A stretch of 64,000 nucleotides of DNA from contig JAKOGH010000051.1 in NCBI GenBank assembly GCA_024811115.1, positions 62,001 to 126,000 of the forward strand, given 5' to 3'. Origin of the DNA: Terana coerulea. Taxonomy: Eukaryota; Basidiomycota; Agaricomycetes; Polyporales; Phanerochaetaceae. The notes beneath the pieces were generated by a model, which saw only the letters and a list, made by a program, of their open reading frames with translations, made no database searches and was not told the DNA's origin. How positions within the stretch are numbered: position 1 is the first letter of the stretch; every line of letters begins with the position of its first letter. Shown here piece by piece: positions 49,971 through 60,195 of the stretch. The position numbers and the translations under genes were made by a program.

Positions 49971-50329
49971 GTAGCTGCTGAAGTTGTGTGTGTCTGCGCT
50001 GTCTGGTTGATGTTTGGTTACACTGTACGGTCGTAGGCTTATATATGCATATATATGCGAGCTGCCGATGGCAGCTGTTTGTCTTGGCATTCGTGTCTGG
50101 CGTTTTTGTATAGCGGCGAACATTCTTCATGTCGACAGACTCCTCTACCTGCCAAAAATACTTGATACAGTCCGACTAGTAAGTACTGGCATAACTTGAG
50201 CAATGTATGATACGAAGTTTCTCACCGTGTTCAGATCTGAAAAGTTTGCTGGCGTATGACTTGAGGTAATTGCTTTTCCCCCTCACCAATCTCAAAACAC
50301 AAAGAATAAGTGCCTGCAGTACTGCGAGA
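49971..50329. other. 3' flank of lignin peroxidase copy 2
   Basis: Shared with 21801-22139 in inverted orientation; presumably 3' untranslated region and spacer before block B'. Confidence 0.5.
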
Positions 50330-51725
50330 GGGAGCTGAAAGTGTCGAAGATGAAGCGCTAAGAATCGCCTAATGCAGGGAACGCCACAAAGTCGAACAGC
50401 CGGAGGATGCCGGACGGGCGCTTTGACACCAACGCGTGCGGCTGACGCGTCACGCGTCGCGATAGAGGCCGTTGACTGTGACTAAACAGACTCACGCGTG
50501 ACTCGTCAGCCCCAAAGGTATAAGAGCCTGCCCACCTCGATCGTATTTCCTCATCCCCCTTCCTTCTATCCCCCATCTCCTCCTCCCAATACTGGAGCCT
50601 GAGCTCGCCGTGCGCGCATTTCATCTACTCCTCTAGTTTTCTTTACTCACTTTGCTCCCAGGCCGGTCTCGTTGCCAGGCTGGAGTAAAGCCTAGTCTTA
50701 CTCCACCTGCGAGACCTTGGGTTCGCTGGCCGGACCCAAGGTCTCGACAAGAAGGGTGTCTGGGAAACTTTCCAGCCCCTTCAGGATGTTGGGCTCAGTA
50801 CCCACTTCAAAAGGCAGCTCTGAGCCCACACTCGTGGCTCGAACTGCCTCCCAGAGGGCTGGAAACGTTCAGCCCTTTGACAAGAAGAGCGTCCGGGAGA
50901 TTTCCGGCCTCTTCAGGATGTTGGGCTCAGTTCCCACTTCAAAAGCAGCTGTTGAGCCCTGCGCTTGTAGCCCGCCCTGACTCGGGGAACTGCCTAGCAT
51001 CGACGGTGTTAGGTTTGTTCCCCATCCAGAGCAGGTGTCGTGGTTTGCGCCGGTGGCCCACTCTGCCTCTCGGGGAGGTGAAGCTTTTCACCTCCCTGGC
51101 AAGGAGGGGTCGTCCGAGTCACTACGACGAGGATAATTATGACCCTGCCGCGATTTGAGCTTCATGCTCACTTCAAAAGGTGGACTTAGGGCGCGAGCCC
51201 GCACCGTCACCGGGAGCATGGACGTAGTCCGCTCTACGACAAGGAGAGGTGGTCCGAGTAATCGTGACCGGGACAACGTCCAGCCTCTCCAGGATGTTGG
51301 GCTCTGTACCCACATCAACAGGCAAGCGTCGAGTGTATGCTCGCACCGTCTCAGAGTACGAGCAACATTTGCTGTACGGCAAGGGAAGGTTGCCTTTGGG
51401 CGCGGGGTCGCACCTACCTTCTCAAGACTCGGGCACCGTCCCGGGTCTGGGTCAAGACCTCCTGGTCTTGATTCACGCACACGGACAATCCTCGACACTC
51501 GGACAAGGGCCTCAATCAACTAATCTTCAATATCTTGGGCACCGGAGATGGATGGTGTAGAGGAGTGGATGGGCTGTTCATGTTGATCGGGGCAGATGTA
51601 TTCCTGACGGAGGGGCGACATCTTGTCGTCCTGGCACAGACCTCTTCGCGGTCGTCAGGACGAGTAACTCTCAGGTCTTAGGGCCTGAGAACGAAACTAA
51701 CCTGTGCCTTAAGTTAGTGTGTATA
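50330..51725 (+). repeat. Structured-RNA repeat block B' (right inner block)
   Basis: Plus-strand mirror of 20400-21800. Four ACGCGT boxes (50432, 50445, 50452, 50494) precede TATAAGAG (50519-50526), then a pyrimidine-rich leader and diverged structured units at about 50745-50830, 50875-50950 and 51235-51320. Outer helices differ but stay paired: GAAGGG/CCCTTC, GAAGAG/CTCTTC, GGAGAGG/CCTCTCC. The third unit has GGTCCGA-GTAA-TCGTGACC (GNRA loop, one bulged T) and GGAC-AAC-GTCC. The end carries GTCCTG/CAGGAC around GACC/GGTC and then TCTCAGG/CCTGAGA. Confidence 0.78.
50519..50526 (+). promoter_or_regulatory. TATA box of repeat block B'
   Basis: TATAAGAG downstream of four ACGCGT motifs (the core of MluI cell-cycle boxes bound by MBF in yeasts). 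Same arrangement in block B. Confidence 0.5.
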
Positions 51726-52479
51726 TGCGCTCAGAGATAATATATTTCACTATTTATCTGACCTTGTCTTTCTGCGCGTGAGGTCTGAGATCTGGGCATG
51801 TGCGCTTAGCGCTTGATTACTGCAGCCGATGCGTCGGCGCTCGTTATATCTTGCCGCTTACCACCACCACCACATCACTCCTTCTGACGACCCGTGCTCG
51901 TACTAAGGCCACTAGTAATGTGCTGGCGCTCATATGGAATGAAGTCATCTTTGGTTTAGGATGCCGGCTTGCAGTACAGTCCCATCCGACCTCCCGCACC
52001 CAGCCAAGGCTCACCGTGAAACCGCTGCTCGAGCTGTACACGCTACTTAGTGCTACCACGAGCACCGCCAATCTTGCTTCGCTTCGCTGGGACACAGAAA
52101 ATACCAAGATGTGCTTGGGGCCACGCGACAAGACGAACTGTGCGCCGTGTTGATTGGTTCTGGAGGATAATATGCCGCGTTTCGAGGGCTTCGGCGTACG
52201 AAGACAGAGTGAAGGGCGATGGGTTGGAGCAGTGTTACTCTAGAGTCACTTGCGTACATGCAACCATGCTGTACTTTGGAGAGCAAGGCTGGAAGAAAAG
52301 GGTGAGTACAACGGTTCACTGCTGGTTTGGCTAGGCTCACATGAGTACTAGCCGTCGAAATCAAGGGAAGGTGCATTAATAACGGGATAAATGGGAGCTA
52401 CTGTGCATACTATCAAGCAGTACGCTTGTATTAAGCCCTCGGCGCACGACCTTATAAGTTCCACTTCGATGCTGGAGGT
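51726..52479. other. Degenerate sequence shared with the left arm
   Basis: Mirrors roughly 19.6-20.4 kb. No intact frame or recognised motif. Confidence 0.45.
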
Positions 52480-53090
52480 ATGTCATACCGTCACTTGTCT
52501 GGCCGACTTCTTCTTAACATTTGGTTGACCTGGAAAGATGTACTTCAAGTTGGCAATCATTCCAACGCGATGTCGGCGGAAGACGTGATTAAGAGCCCAA
52601 AAATCTGTCCGTGGTACTCAGTTTCCTGCGCAAAACCCAAGCTCACCGTTTGTCCACTTACGAATGATTCTGGCGCAAATATAGCCAAATTATCTCTGGC
52701 CTCCTACCGAATCCGTTGCCGGGTCGCCTGATATGATCCTGTCGGCTACTTGCCCCAACAGCCCCGGCATTTTTAGACTGTCTGGATGCGCCAAGTGTAT
52801 GTTTATTGGTTATATGCGCTCTTTCCAACCGTTCTAACAGCTCATCTGTGCAGCGACTTGAACGTAGCCGGCAGCAATGTCGGTCAGATGAAGAAGGGTC
52901 TGTACGCAACTCGATTCCTGGCTAGTTCAGCATCCAGTTCTTTGTCGAGACTCAGCTTTCCGGCGCTGCTTTCCCTGACTCGGGTGGTGACCAGGGCGAA
53001 ATCAAGTAACCTCTGCCTGGCGAGAAGCAATCGTAGCTCGGTCGCTTGATACCACCAGCAAACCGGACCTCCTGTGAGTGACCTTCGTCT
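52480..53090 (+). pseudogene. Lignin peroxidase relic (end of exon 3 and exon 4)
   Basis: TVWMRQV near 52770 and, across frame changes, KKGLY then FVETQLSGAAFPDSGG..QGEI-like codons at 52890-53010 match exons 3 and 4 of the full gene. Counterpart of 18990-19480. Confidence 0.65.
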
Positions 53091-53332
53091 ATGGCTTACC
53101 TACACAAGCTTACCGTCGATTTTTGGGTGATATTTATAGCACGGCGTAGCTCGTCCACAAAAATGCGGCAATCGACAGAATTGGGGTTGCCTATCCGCTC
53201 CTGGTGAGCCGTAGAATGTTGTCCTCACACCTCCAGCAATATTAAGTGGAGTTCGGCGACAGGTGTAACAAACTTACTTGACTAGCGTGACCAGTCTTGA
53301 TACTCTCTATAGTTTCCGCTTTTAGGAAACGC

Positions 53333-54440
53333 ATGGACTTCGCTCAGCTTCGCGCTGTACTCTCCGTCACAATGATTGCCCTTCATGTCACGCAAAGTAC
53401 GCACCTTCTTTTCTCCCTGCTGGCTAGTGCATTGACGAGTGTATGCTAAGCACGATTACTGGGCGTCTTGCTTGCCTCAGCGGTAGAAAACTGCTGCTAG
53501 CGCTGCTCGCTGCCCTCTGTTCCTGTCGTTGAGGATGTTGATCAAAACCTCTTCGCCGGCGGTCAGTGCAACTCCGAGGCCCGCGAGTTCACCTGTCTCA
53601 TCCTCAATACCATTGCTGTGTCTCGCATAATGGGGCCCCAAGTCGTTCGATCATCACCTTCCACACCATCTCGACTGCGTTCCATTTGAGTATGCGTCTC
53701 GACGAGAATCTCCATCCACAGGAACCATACCTCGCCAAGCACACCGTCTCACTCGTGAACTTCATTGTGCTTGCAGGTGCTGTCGCCGTCAGCAATTGCC
53801 CTGGTCATGCAACGTTTCACTGGTCACACAGTCATGGCCGGACTGCTGCCCAACGCCGTGTCCCTCTGGTAATCCACGCAGTCGGCCAGAGTCTCGCTCG
53901 TACGAACGATGTCAGCCAACTCTACGATTTCAAGACCGTACATGTGCGCTATGCGTGAGTTTTGCTCGCTGTATGCGCTCTTCCGTCTCATCCTCAGATT
54001 TTGTCTACGTAGCCATTCGATCACGGCTGCGACCGACGATGACCCGATGAACATCAGTCTTCATTCAGCTTGACTCCCGGACTGTTCGAGGCTCAGCTCT
54101 TTGCTGAGAGTCGGAATGCAATGCACGTCTTGCGAGTGGCGGTGATTCATGGACAACACCGACACACAGGAGTGACTTTCAGCCCGTCCTCACGCTGTAG
54201 ATGCAGCTCGATCACGACCTGGATAGAATAGTCGCCTGTTTTGAGGAAAATCCAGTGCCCAATCTCCGGAGGTTCGCGCCTGCTTTCCTTCCAGCTGACG
54301 GAACCTACAAGGACACGAGCCGGCGGCGAGTATCCATCTTCCTTGAAAATCATCTACTACTTGCCGTACACACATTCACATCCTGTCACTGTCCTTACAT
54401 CTATTCCCTTCCTGTCGCTCACTGCTGTCCCCGGTTCATA
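53333..54440 (+). pseudogene. Lignin peroxidase relic (exons 1-5 recognisable)
   Basis: Begins MDFAQLRAVLSV.. in place of the signal peptide and keeps a splice donor after TQ. It then has [15 protein letters not shown], a deletion around the distal-His helix, [38 protein letters not shown] with NCPGHA, LARTNDVSQLYDFKTV, HSITAATDDDP and FAPAFLPADGTYKD. The distal FHDA segment is missing, and stops and frame changes are frequent, so this is a true pseudogene rather than an assembly problem. Confidence 0.8.
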
Positions 54441-54732
54441 GTACACCGCTGCTTCACATTAGTCAACTATTCCCCGTATCGTGAATGCGCATATGCCACT
54501 GTTTACCTGATGCCTCGTACTATGTCCCGCTGCGAACCAGGCCACATATCAGATGGTTTGTTTGCTTGGGGCAAATAAAGGCTAAAACGGATAGGCGCGT
54601 AGCGTGGTACCGAACCTTGCCCTGAGCCTCGTCAGTTGCCCGCTTTCCTCCTCACTTTCTCGCTTTTCTTGCCTCCCGCGATCTCTAGCGTTCTCTAGGC
54701 GAAACCATCCCCGTCTCGCGCTCCTAACTGTC

Positions 54733-55895
54733 ATGACGAACTGCAAGAACTTGGAGAAGGCCTCAGCTCAAAAGAAGAAAACGCGCGAGAAGGAGAACAC
54801 TGAGGTCCTCGGACAAGCTCGTTATGCGCCGCGTCTTTCTACAACACAACAACTTGCTCTCACCCATCCCGATCCGCCTTTCAATGAACTCCCGGGGAAG
54901 ACGCTATCTTGCTCTCCAAGGACTTCAAGTACTTCCATGTCAATACCAGTCTGCTCTCGGCGGCTTCCGACCATTTTCTAGCGATATTCAACAACCTCCC
55001 TCTACTTCACATACCACTACCGGAGCGGAAAAAGCATAGAAAAATCACTGACTGCGAAGGGCTCCCGGTCTACCAGGTCGAATATCCCAGCAACGTCCTC
55101 GATCCGATTCTGCGGTATGCGCACCTTCTGGACCCGCCGACCTTTGACGATCTCAGTACCTTGCGCATCGTGGTCGGAATCATGTTCAAATACAAGATGG
55201 ATAGCTTCGCTAGAAGGGCTGTGCAAGAGTGTAAACAGTTCATCAAGGACGGCGAGGCCCTCGAGCAATTCGTCGAGTGGTGCCCAAAGTTACGGTGGCG
55301 GCGCAGGTTTCGTTGTCGGAGCGGTTCGATGCCGACGAGTTTATCAGGTCGTTCGCTATCGAAATCCCCGAAGGTCAATCTGCACCACGTCTCGCCGCCG
55401 TCAACTACCATGTCCTGACCAAGTGGCGAAAGCGTGTCACCAAGGCAGCGTGGCTCTGCGCCGGCGGAACTCTGAGGGCCTGGGATGTCTCGAAACTCGA
55501 GTGGCTGGCGGAATCTGACATCTGCCGCTGGATCTGGGTGCAATGCAGCGAGTGCGCTACGTCAAAGTCCTCTGGGCAGGTGACCGTTGCAGAAGGCAAG
55601 ACGATACAAGTTGGCGGGTGGTGGCTTGACTATCTGTGCGGGGTCCGTATACACATCAATAAGTCGCCTGTAGTGGACTGGGACGCCTGTCTCCGTAACT
55701 ACCTCTTCGTGTACGGGACCGGGTGTAGAGCATGCGACGCGACTGGAGAGGTCGTCCACGGGCTTCAAGAATTCAATCGCCTCTTGGACAACAAGATCAG
55801 AGCCATCATTGAGGCGGTGAGTATCCAGTGGTTTACGAGAATGTACGGACGCGCTGACACTGAGGCGGCAGACGGCATTTAATTGGATGGATTGA
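54733..55895 (+). CDS. BTB/POZ-domain protein 1 (two frameshifts)
   Basis: Exon 1 54733-55816 and exon 2 55872-55895. A lysine-rich start (KNLEKASAQKKKTREKE) leads into a BTB-like fold: EDAILLSKDFKYFHVNTSLL, SAASDHFLAIF, then the family's conserved follow-up GLPVYQVEYPSNVLDPILRY and MFKYKMDSFARRAVQECKQF. The C-terminal half (DICRWIWVQCSECATS, WDACLRNYLFVYGTGCRACD, EFNRLLDNKIRAIIEA) resembles the C-terminal half of the neighbouring BTB gene. One G is missing at 54894-54897 and one C at 55283-55285; with both restored the length is 369 residues and splicing is in phase. Basidiomycete BTB proteins of this kind form large families; substrate and partner are unknown. Confidence 0.75.
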
Positions 55896-56834
55896 TCATG
55901 GCGAAGACTTGTTTGAGGGAGCAAGTCCAGCCTGTCTGCGGTATCCATATGTAAGCATCGTTACGATTTCAGCATCAGGACGTGATTTTAACTGACATGT
56001 CCATAGTTTTGATTTCAAGAAGCATGCATCGTCATCAGCATTCGAAGAGCACTCCTCGCGCAAGCCAGATCTTTCCCCTTCTTCCTCCCCGTTCGTTCAC
56101 GACCCTCCTCCATATCCCAATATCATCTCTCCTGTGTCCTATAATTCGCCTGTGTTCCATCATTCACCCGTATCCTATAATTCGCTTCTGTGTCCTATAA
56201 TCGCCCCTGTGTCCCATAATTCGCTCCGCATGAACTGCTGTAACTGTCGCCCAATTTCTGTAATTCATGACCCTAGACGTGTCATTCTTTGCCTTGTCTT
56301 GTGAAACAGTTTGAGCGTGAAGACAATGGCATCCAGTCGAAACCGTAAGCAGGCTATGGGTGCGCAGCACACCCAGTGATGAGAGAAGTGCGAAAAGTGC
56401 ACTAGCTCGGGGTCTTGAAGTGCGTCGGTCGTAGGCCCACGATCTTAGCACGAGTGAAAGGGGGCATGCGCACTATATGTACTGACGCCACTCACAGCGC
56501 GGTCGCAAAGATCAGTCAGCCATAGAGGTGGGATGAAAAGGACAGTACATGGCACAACGCGTAATTATTATGATACAGACTTGGTGGTAAAGGATACGAT
56601 ATACATGTGACAAGGCAAAGATCGCTACTGCGGCGACCGAGCGGTGACAAATCGAGACCCGGGATGAGTAGATGGATGACACAGCATAGGAGTGGAGTTA
56701 GAAGTGTATCGTTATAAGCGTACAGAGCGTAGGGGTCCAGCGGAACTACCAGATGCATACAGACATCGCGGCTTTTTCGGCTTGGGAGGCGTGCGAGACA
56801 AGTCCTCAGAGGGCTCAACACAATAGACAAAGGC
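55896..56834. other. Convergent intergenic with short tandem repeat
   Basis: Lies between the 3' ends of the two BTB genes. Around 56130-56225 an imperfect 16-17 bp unit related to TGTCCTATAATTCGCC is repeated about six times. The C-terminal exon of the second BTB gene may extend into this interval if its last intron is used. Confidence 0.5.
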
Positions 56835-58082
56835 CTATGAATGGGATTCAATCTCGTTAGCCACATGTCCCATGGAACAATGCACACGACACGCACACGA
56901 CGGGCCGTCTCGACAGGTCTGGGAACAGACTCCGGCGGCAAGAATTGAAAGCGCACCTAACGCAAAGCGATTAGTACTGCGAACCGAGAACCAATAGCGG
57001 GACATCTCGCTCACAGTGTCGACCGCACGTCCGATCTCCTCTTGCAAGAGACGGGAAAGGTCTAGCAATTCGAGGGATATAGCGGGCTTCAGCTGAAGAC
57101 AAGGCAGGCAGTCGACTCCCGCGCCCTGCACAAAGGTTCGGACCACCTCCCTCCAGTCGCACATCGGGTGGGCGCGCACATGGGTTTCTGCGGCGTCCAG
57201 AAACTTGGCGAGCCACGGCGCAGCGTGGTACCTCTTGCCCGTGCGGATCTCAATCTCCAGCGGTGGAGGGCCCGTCTCCTTGTGAGCGGGACACCGGAAC
57301 AGCGAGGAGGCGTCGGCGAAATGGGACGTGATGGCGGGTATCTTGAGAGCTCCGCCTGTGTCCTGGCGTCTGAATGTCTGGACCGCAGCGTCGGTTGCGT
57401 CCACCCGCCAGTGCTGAAGGCAGTGCATGTCGTAGTCGTCGAGGTCGCACTTGCGAAGCTCGGAGTCGGCGCAGACCGGCCGCCTCAAGGTCTCAATCGC
57501 CGCCTGCTCCGCGAGGACGGTACACCCCTTACTGCACGCCGTCTTGTACAGCGCGATTGCATCTGTCTCGGTTGAATCGGAGTAGCGAGTGTACACGGCG
57601 CGCAGCTTCTTGATAGAGAGCAATTCCAGTAGTTTGAGTGCGTCGATGAGCTGGTTCGACGTTCTGATGGTGGGATAGGAAAAATACGGGTCGAGGACGG
57701 CGAAGACGGCTCTAAGGCACGTCGAGTCCTGCTCTACGGGATAGACGGGAAGGTCGTCAATGAATTCGGCTGGCTCTTGTAACTTGCGCTTCCTGGTGTC
57801 CTCTAGAGAATGTTCGATGCCAAAGAGGCTTGCAAACCATGGCGATGTTTTTCTGAGTGAGCCTTGGTGCACGTAGAAGAGCTCTCCTTCGGCCGAGCGC
57901 AGAATAGCATCATGCTCAGAATGTACGTGATGGGACCGCATAGGAGCGGGTTTCGCTTGACTGGTAGAAGCCGATGCGCCCTTGTGGCGGAAAGTGACCC
58001 GGAGATCTGAGTGGGCTTCAACATCGGCGTCTTCGCGCCGAGGTCTTTTCGCCTTCTTCAGAGGTGGAAGGGATTCAGCCAT
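56835..58082 (-). CDS. BTB/POZ-domain protein 2
   Basis: Open frame of 415 residues from the ATG at 58082. A basic nuclear-signal-like start (MAESLPPLKKAKRPRREDAD) precedes the BTB-like part: HDAILRSAEGELFYVHQGSL, RKTSPWFASLF, DDLPVYPVEQDSTCLRAVFA, then IDALKLLELLSIKKLRAVYT. The second half has Cys/His-containing stretches (DYDMHCLQHW, FRCPAHKE, CLPCLQLK) and ends LDLSRLLQEEIGRAVDTV. It is a diverged paralogue of the plus-strand BTB gene and convergent with it. A donor GTGAGC directly after AVDT suggests an intron at the same site as in gene 1; in that case the last exon changes and runs past 56835, so the C-terminus is uncertain. Confidence 0.8.
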   Translation of the reverse strand: MAESLPPLKKAKRPRREDADVEAHSDLRVTFRHKGASASTSQAKPAPMRSHHVHSEHDAILRSAEGELFYVHQGSLRKTSPWFASLFGIEHSLEDTRKRKLQEPAEFIDDLPVYPVEQDSTCLRAVFAVLDPYFSYPTIRTSNQLIDALKLLELLSIKKLRAVYTRYSDSTETDAIALYKTACSKGCTVLAEQAAIETLRRPVCADSELRKCDLDDYDMHCLQHWRVDATDAAVQTFRRQDTGGALKIPAITSHFADASSLFRCPAHKETGPPPLEIEIRTGKRYHAAPWLAKFLDAAETHVRAHPMCDWREVVRTFVQGAGVDCLPCLQLKPAISLELLDLSRLLQEEIGRAVDTVSEMSRYWFSVRSTNRFALGALSILAAGVCSQTCRDGPSCACRVHCSMGHVANEIESHS

Positions 58083-58764
58083 CTTGAAGGAGAATGTTGA
58101 AGGAAAAAGTAACGGATGCGACTCGGAGTTAGTCGAGTAAGATTTGCTAACACGAGAAGTTGAGAGCATTTCACAAGGCTCGGACGGGGGTAACAGTACC
58201 TTCAACCGACAATGCTCATATGAGTGGAGAAACACGGCAGCTTCGAGTTCAATCAAGAAAGGAGGAATAAGAGGTCAGGGAGGCGCAGAGAGAAAGGAGG
58301 TTGGGGGACGCGGCGGCAGTGAGGAAGGGTAGAAAGAGAGCGACGAGTCCAACAGACGGACGAACATGGCGGTCCTCGACGGCGCTTGACAGCTGGGGGC
58401 TGCCGAAAAGGTTGCGATGACGTGGACATCACTGGCGCATACCTGCCCAGCCCTCTACTTAGACATTGAGAGTGCGGGGGTTCGATTCCTGCGAGAGACG
58501 TACCTTGCCACCGTAATACTCGTTCATACTGCACACGCCCCGGCTCAAGGGCCTGTTGAGCGCAGCTGCAGGCTTCTCTCCAGACTGCGATGTTGGTCGT
58601 GCTCGCGTGCTAACGTCCGGTGCTGTCGCCATATCGCACTGTCGCGGCCAAAGACCGCCAGCGGTCACAGAAATGTGGGCGAATCACGGCCATTCTGCAG
58701 GAGGACTCCGGAGAGCGGCAAGAGGAGAGGACGGAGGTACACTCGATTAGTGAAGGTAGCCAGA
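58083..58764. other. Promoter of BTB gene 2 and spacer
   Basis: No gene recognised. A short T-arm-like stretch near 58475-58492 is not part of a tRNA. Confidence 0.45.
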
Positions 58765-60195
58765 TTCGTCAACGCCACCACGTCGAAGCACCGGACATTG
58801 CCGGGCCAGGAGGTCTGAGGCCCGAGGCCCGAGGCTTGGGCGCCTGTTTACGACGCGCCGACGCGTCGCGATCGAGCCTGTTTACTGCAAACAAACGGCC
58901 AGACACGTGACTCTGCCAGCCTCTACGGGTATAAAGACTGGTCCGCTTCGACTTGACTTCCCCAGCTCCCCAGCTCCCCTTTCCTTCCTCGTTCATCTCA
59001 GAGACAACACCAGTACTGGTAGGCTACTTCCACTGGCTATTCCTCCCTTTTGTTGTTGACTATCACCCGGGTTTAGGCTCAGTACGAGGCTGGAGCTGAA
59101 ATTAATTTCTCTCCACCTTCGAGAGCTGGGTTTTGCCCCAGTTCCTCGACAAAGAGAGGTCACGCGAGCAATCGCGTGGGGACAAGGTCCAGCCTTTCTA
59201 GGATTTGGGCTTCGTACCCACTTCAACAGACGGGCGTCGGGCTCGCGCTCGCCCCGTCTTCGGGATGATGGACAAGGTCCACTTCACGACAAGGAGAGGT
59301 CATGCGAGCAATCGCATGGGGACAAGGTCCAGCCTCTCCAGGATTTGGGCTTCGTACCCACTTCACCAGATGAGGGCCGAGTTAACACTCGCTCCGTCTT
59401 CGGGATGACGGACAAGGTCCGCTTCACGACAAGGAGAGGTCACGCGAGTAATCGCGTGGGGACAAGGTCCAGCCTCTCTAGGATTTGGGCTCTGTACCCA
59501 CTTCAACAGACAGGTGTCGGGTTCACGCTCGCCCCGTCTTCGGGATGATGGACAAGGTCCACTTCACGACAAAGAGAAGTCACGAAGGCAACTTCGTGGG
59601 GACAAGGTCCAGCTTCTCTAGGATTTGGGCTCTGTACCCACTTCACCAGATGAGGGTTGAGTTAACACTCACCCCGTCTTCGGGATGACGGACAAGGTCC
59701 GCTTCACGACAAGGAGAGGTCACGCGAGAAATCGCGTGGGGACAAGGTCCAGCCTCTCCAGGAACTGGGCTTCGTACCCACTTCAACAGACAGAGGTCGA
59801 GCTCGCGCTCGTCCTGTCTTCGAGATGATGGACAAGGTCCACTCTACGGCAAGGGAACATATCAGGGGCTGCACTGATTTCCCAAGGTTCGGGCATCGTC
59901 CCGAGTCTACCCTCCAGTTTTACGCTGGACGTTCCGATGGATATATATTGGATAACACCCACGGCCGACCCTCCACATGGCAACATTGACATCTTCGACC
60001 TTCGAGGCCGGCTCCTACAAGCTTCAAAACCGACTCACGACGTAGACACAACGAGTTTATTGGCTGGAGTAGATATATTCCTGGCGGAGGGCGACGTCTG
60101 GTCGTCCTGGCACAGACCTTTTCGTGGTCGGCAGGATGAGTACTTCTCGGGTTTGAATCCTGAGAACGAAACCAACTTGTGCCTAAATACCCTGT
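58765..60195 (+). repeat. Structured-RNA repeat block A' (right outer block)
   Basis: Plus-strand mirror of 16595-18065. An ACGCGT box (58861) and TATAAAG (58930-58936) lead into a pyrimidine-rich leader, then units of exactly 140 bp: GNRA hairpins start at 59161, 59301, 59441, 59581 and 59721. Stems and loops: CACGCGA-GCAA-TCGCGTG, CATGCGA-GCAA-TCGCATG, CACGCGA-GTAA-TCGCGTG, CACGAAG-GCAA-CTTCGTG, CACGCGA-GAAA-TCGCGTG. Outer helices AGAGAGG/CCTTTCT, GGAGAGG/CCTCTCC and AGAGAAG/CTTCTCT enclose them together with GGAC-AAG-GTCC. A TGGG/CCCA hairpin and a conserved CCCACTTCA follow. The 3' end has GTCCTG/CAGGAT around GACC/GGTC and a TCTCGGG/CCTGAGA stem. No conserved reading frame. Confidence 0.82.
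58930..58936 (+). promoter_or_regulatory. TATA box of repeat block A'
   Basis: TATAAAG about 70 bases after an ACGCGTCGCGATCGA palindrome-rich stretch and about 230 bases before the first structured unit. Confidence 0.5.

Noticed and set aside
58475..58510. tRNA gene, from a GGTTCGATTCC T-arm-like stretch
   Set aside because: No acceptor stem, D-arm or anticodon arm can be paired around it on this strand.
59205..59688. Series of 67-residue open frames spaced 140 bp apart, suggesting a repeat protein
   Set aside because: The spacing is not a multiple of three, so each unit is read in a different frame, and the base changes follow RNA pairing rather than codon positions.
59161..59900. Hammerhead or other small self-cleaving ribozyme in the repeats
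   Set aside because: I looked for the CTGATGA..GAAA hammerhead core in the unit and did not find it; the GNRA hairpins alone are not ribozyme evidence.
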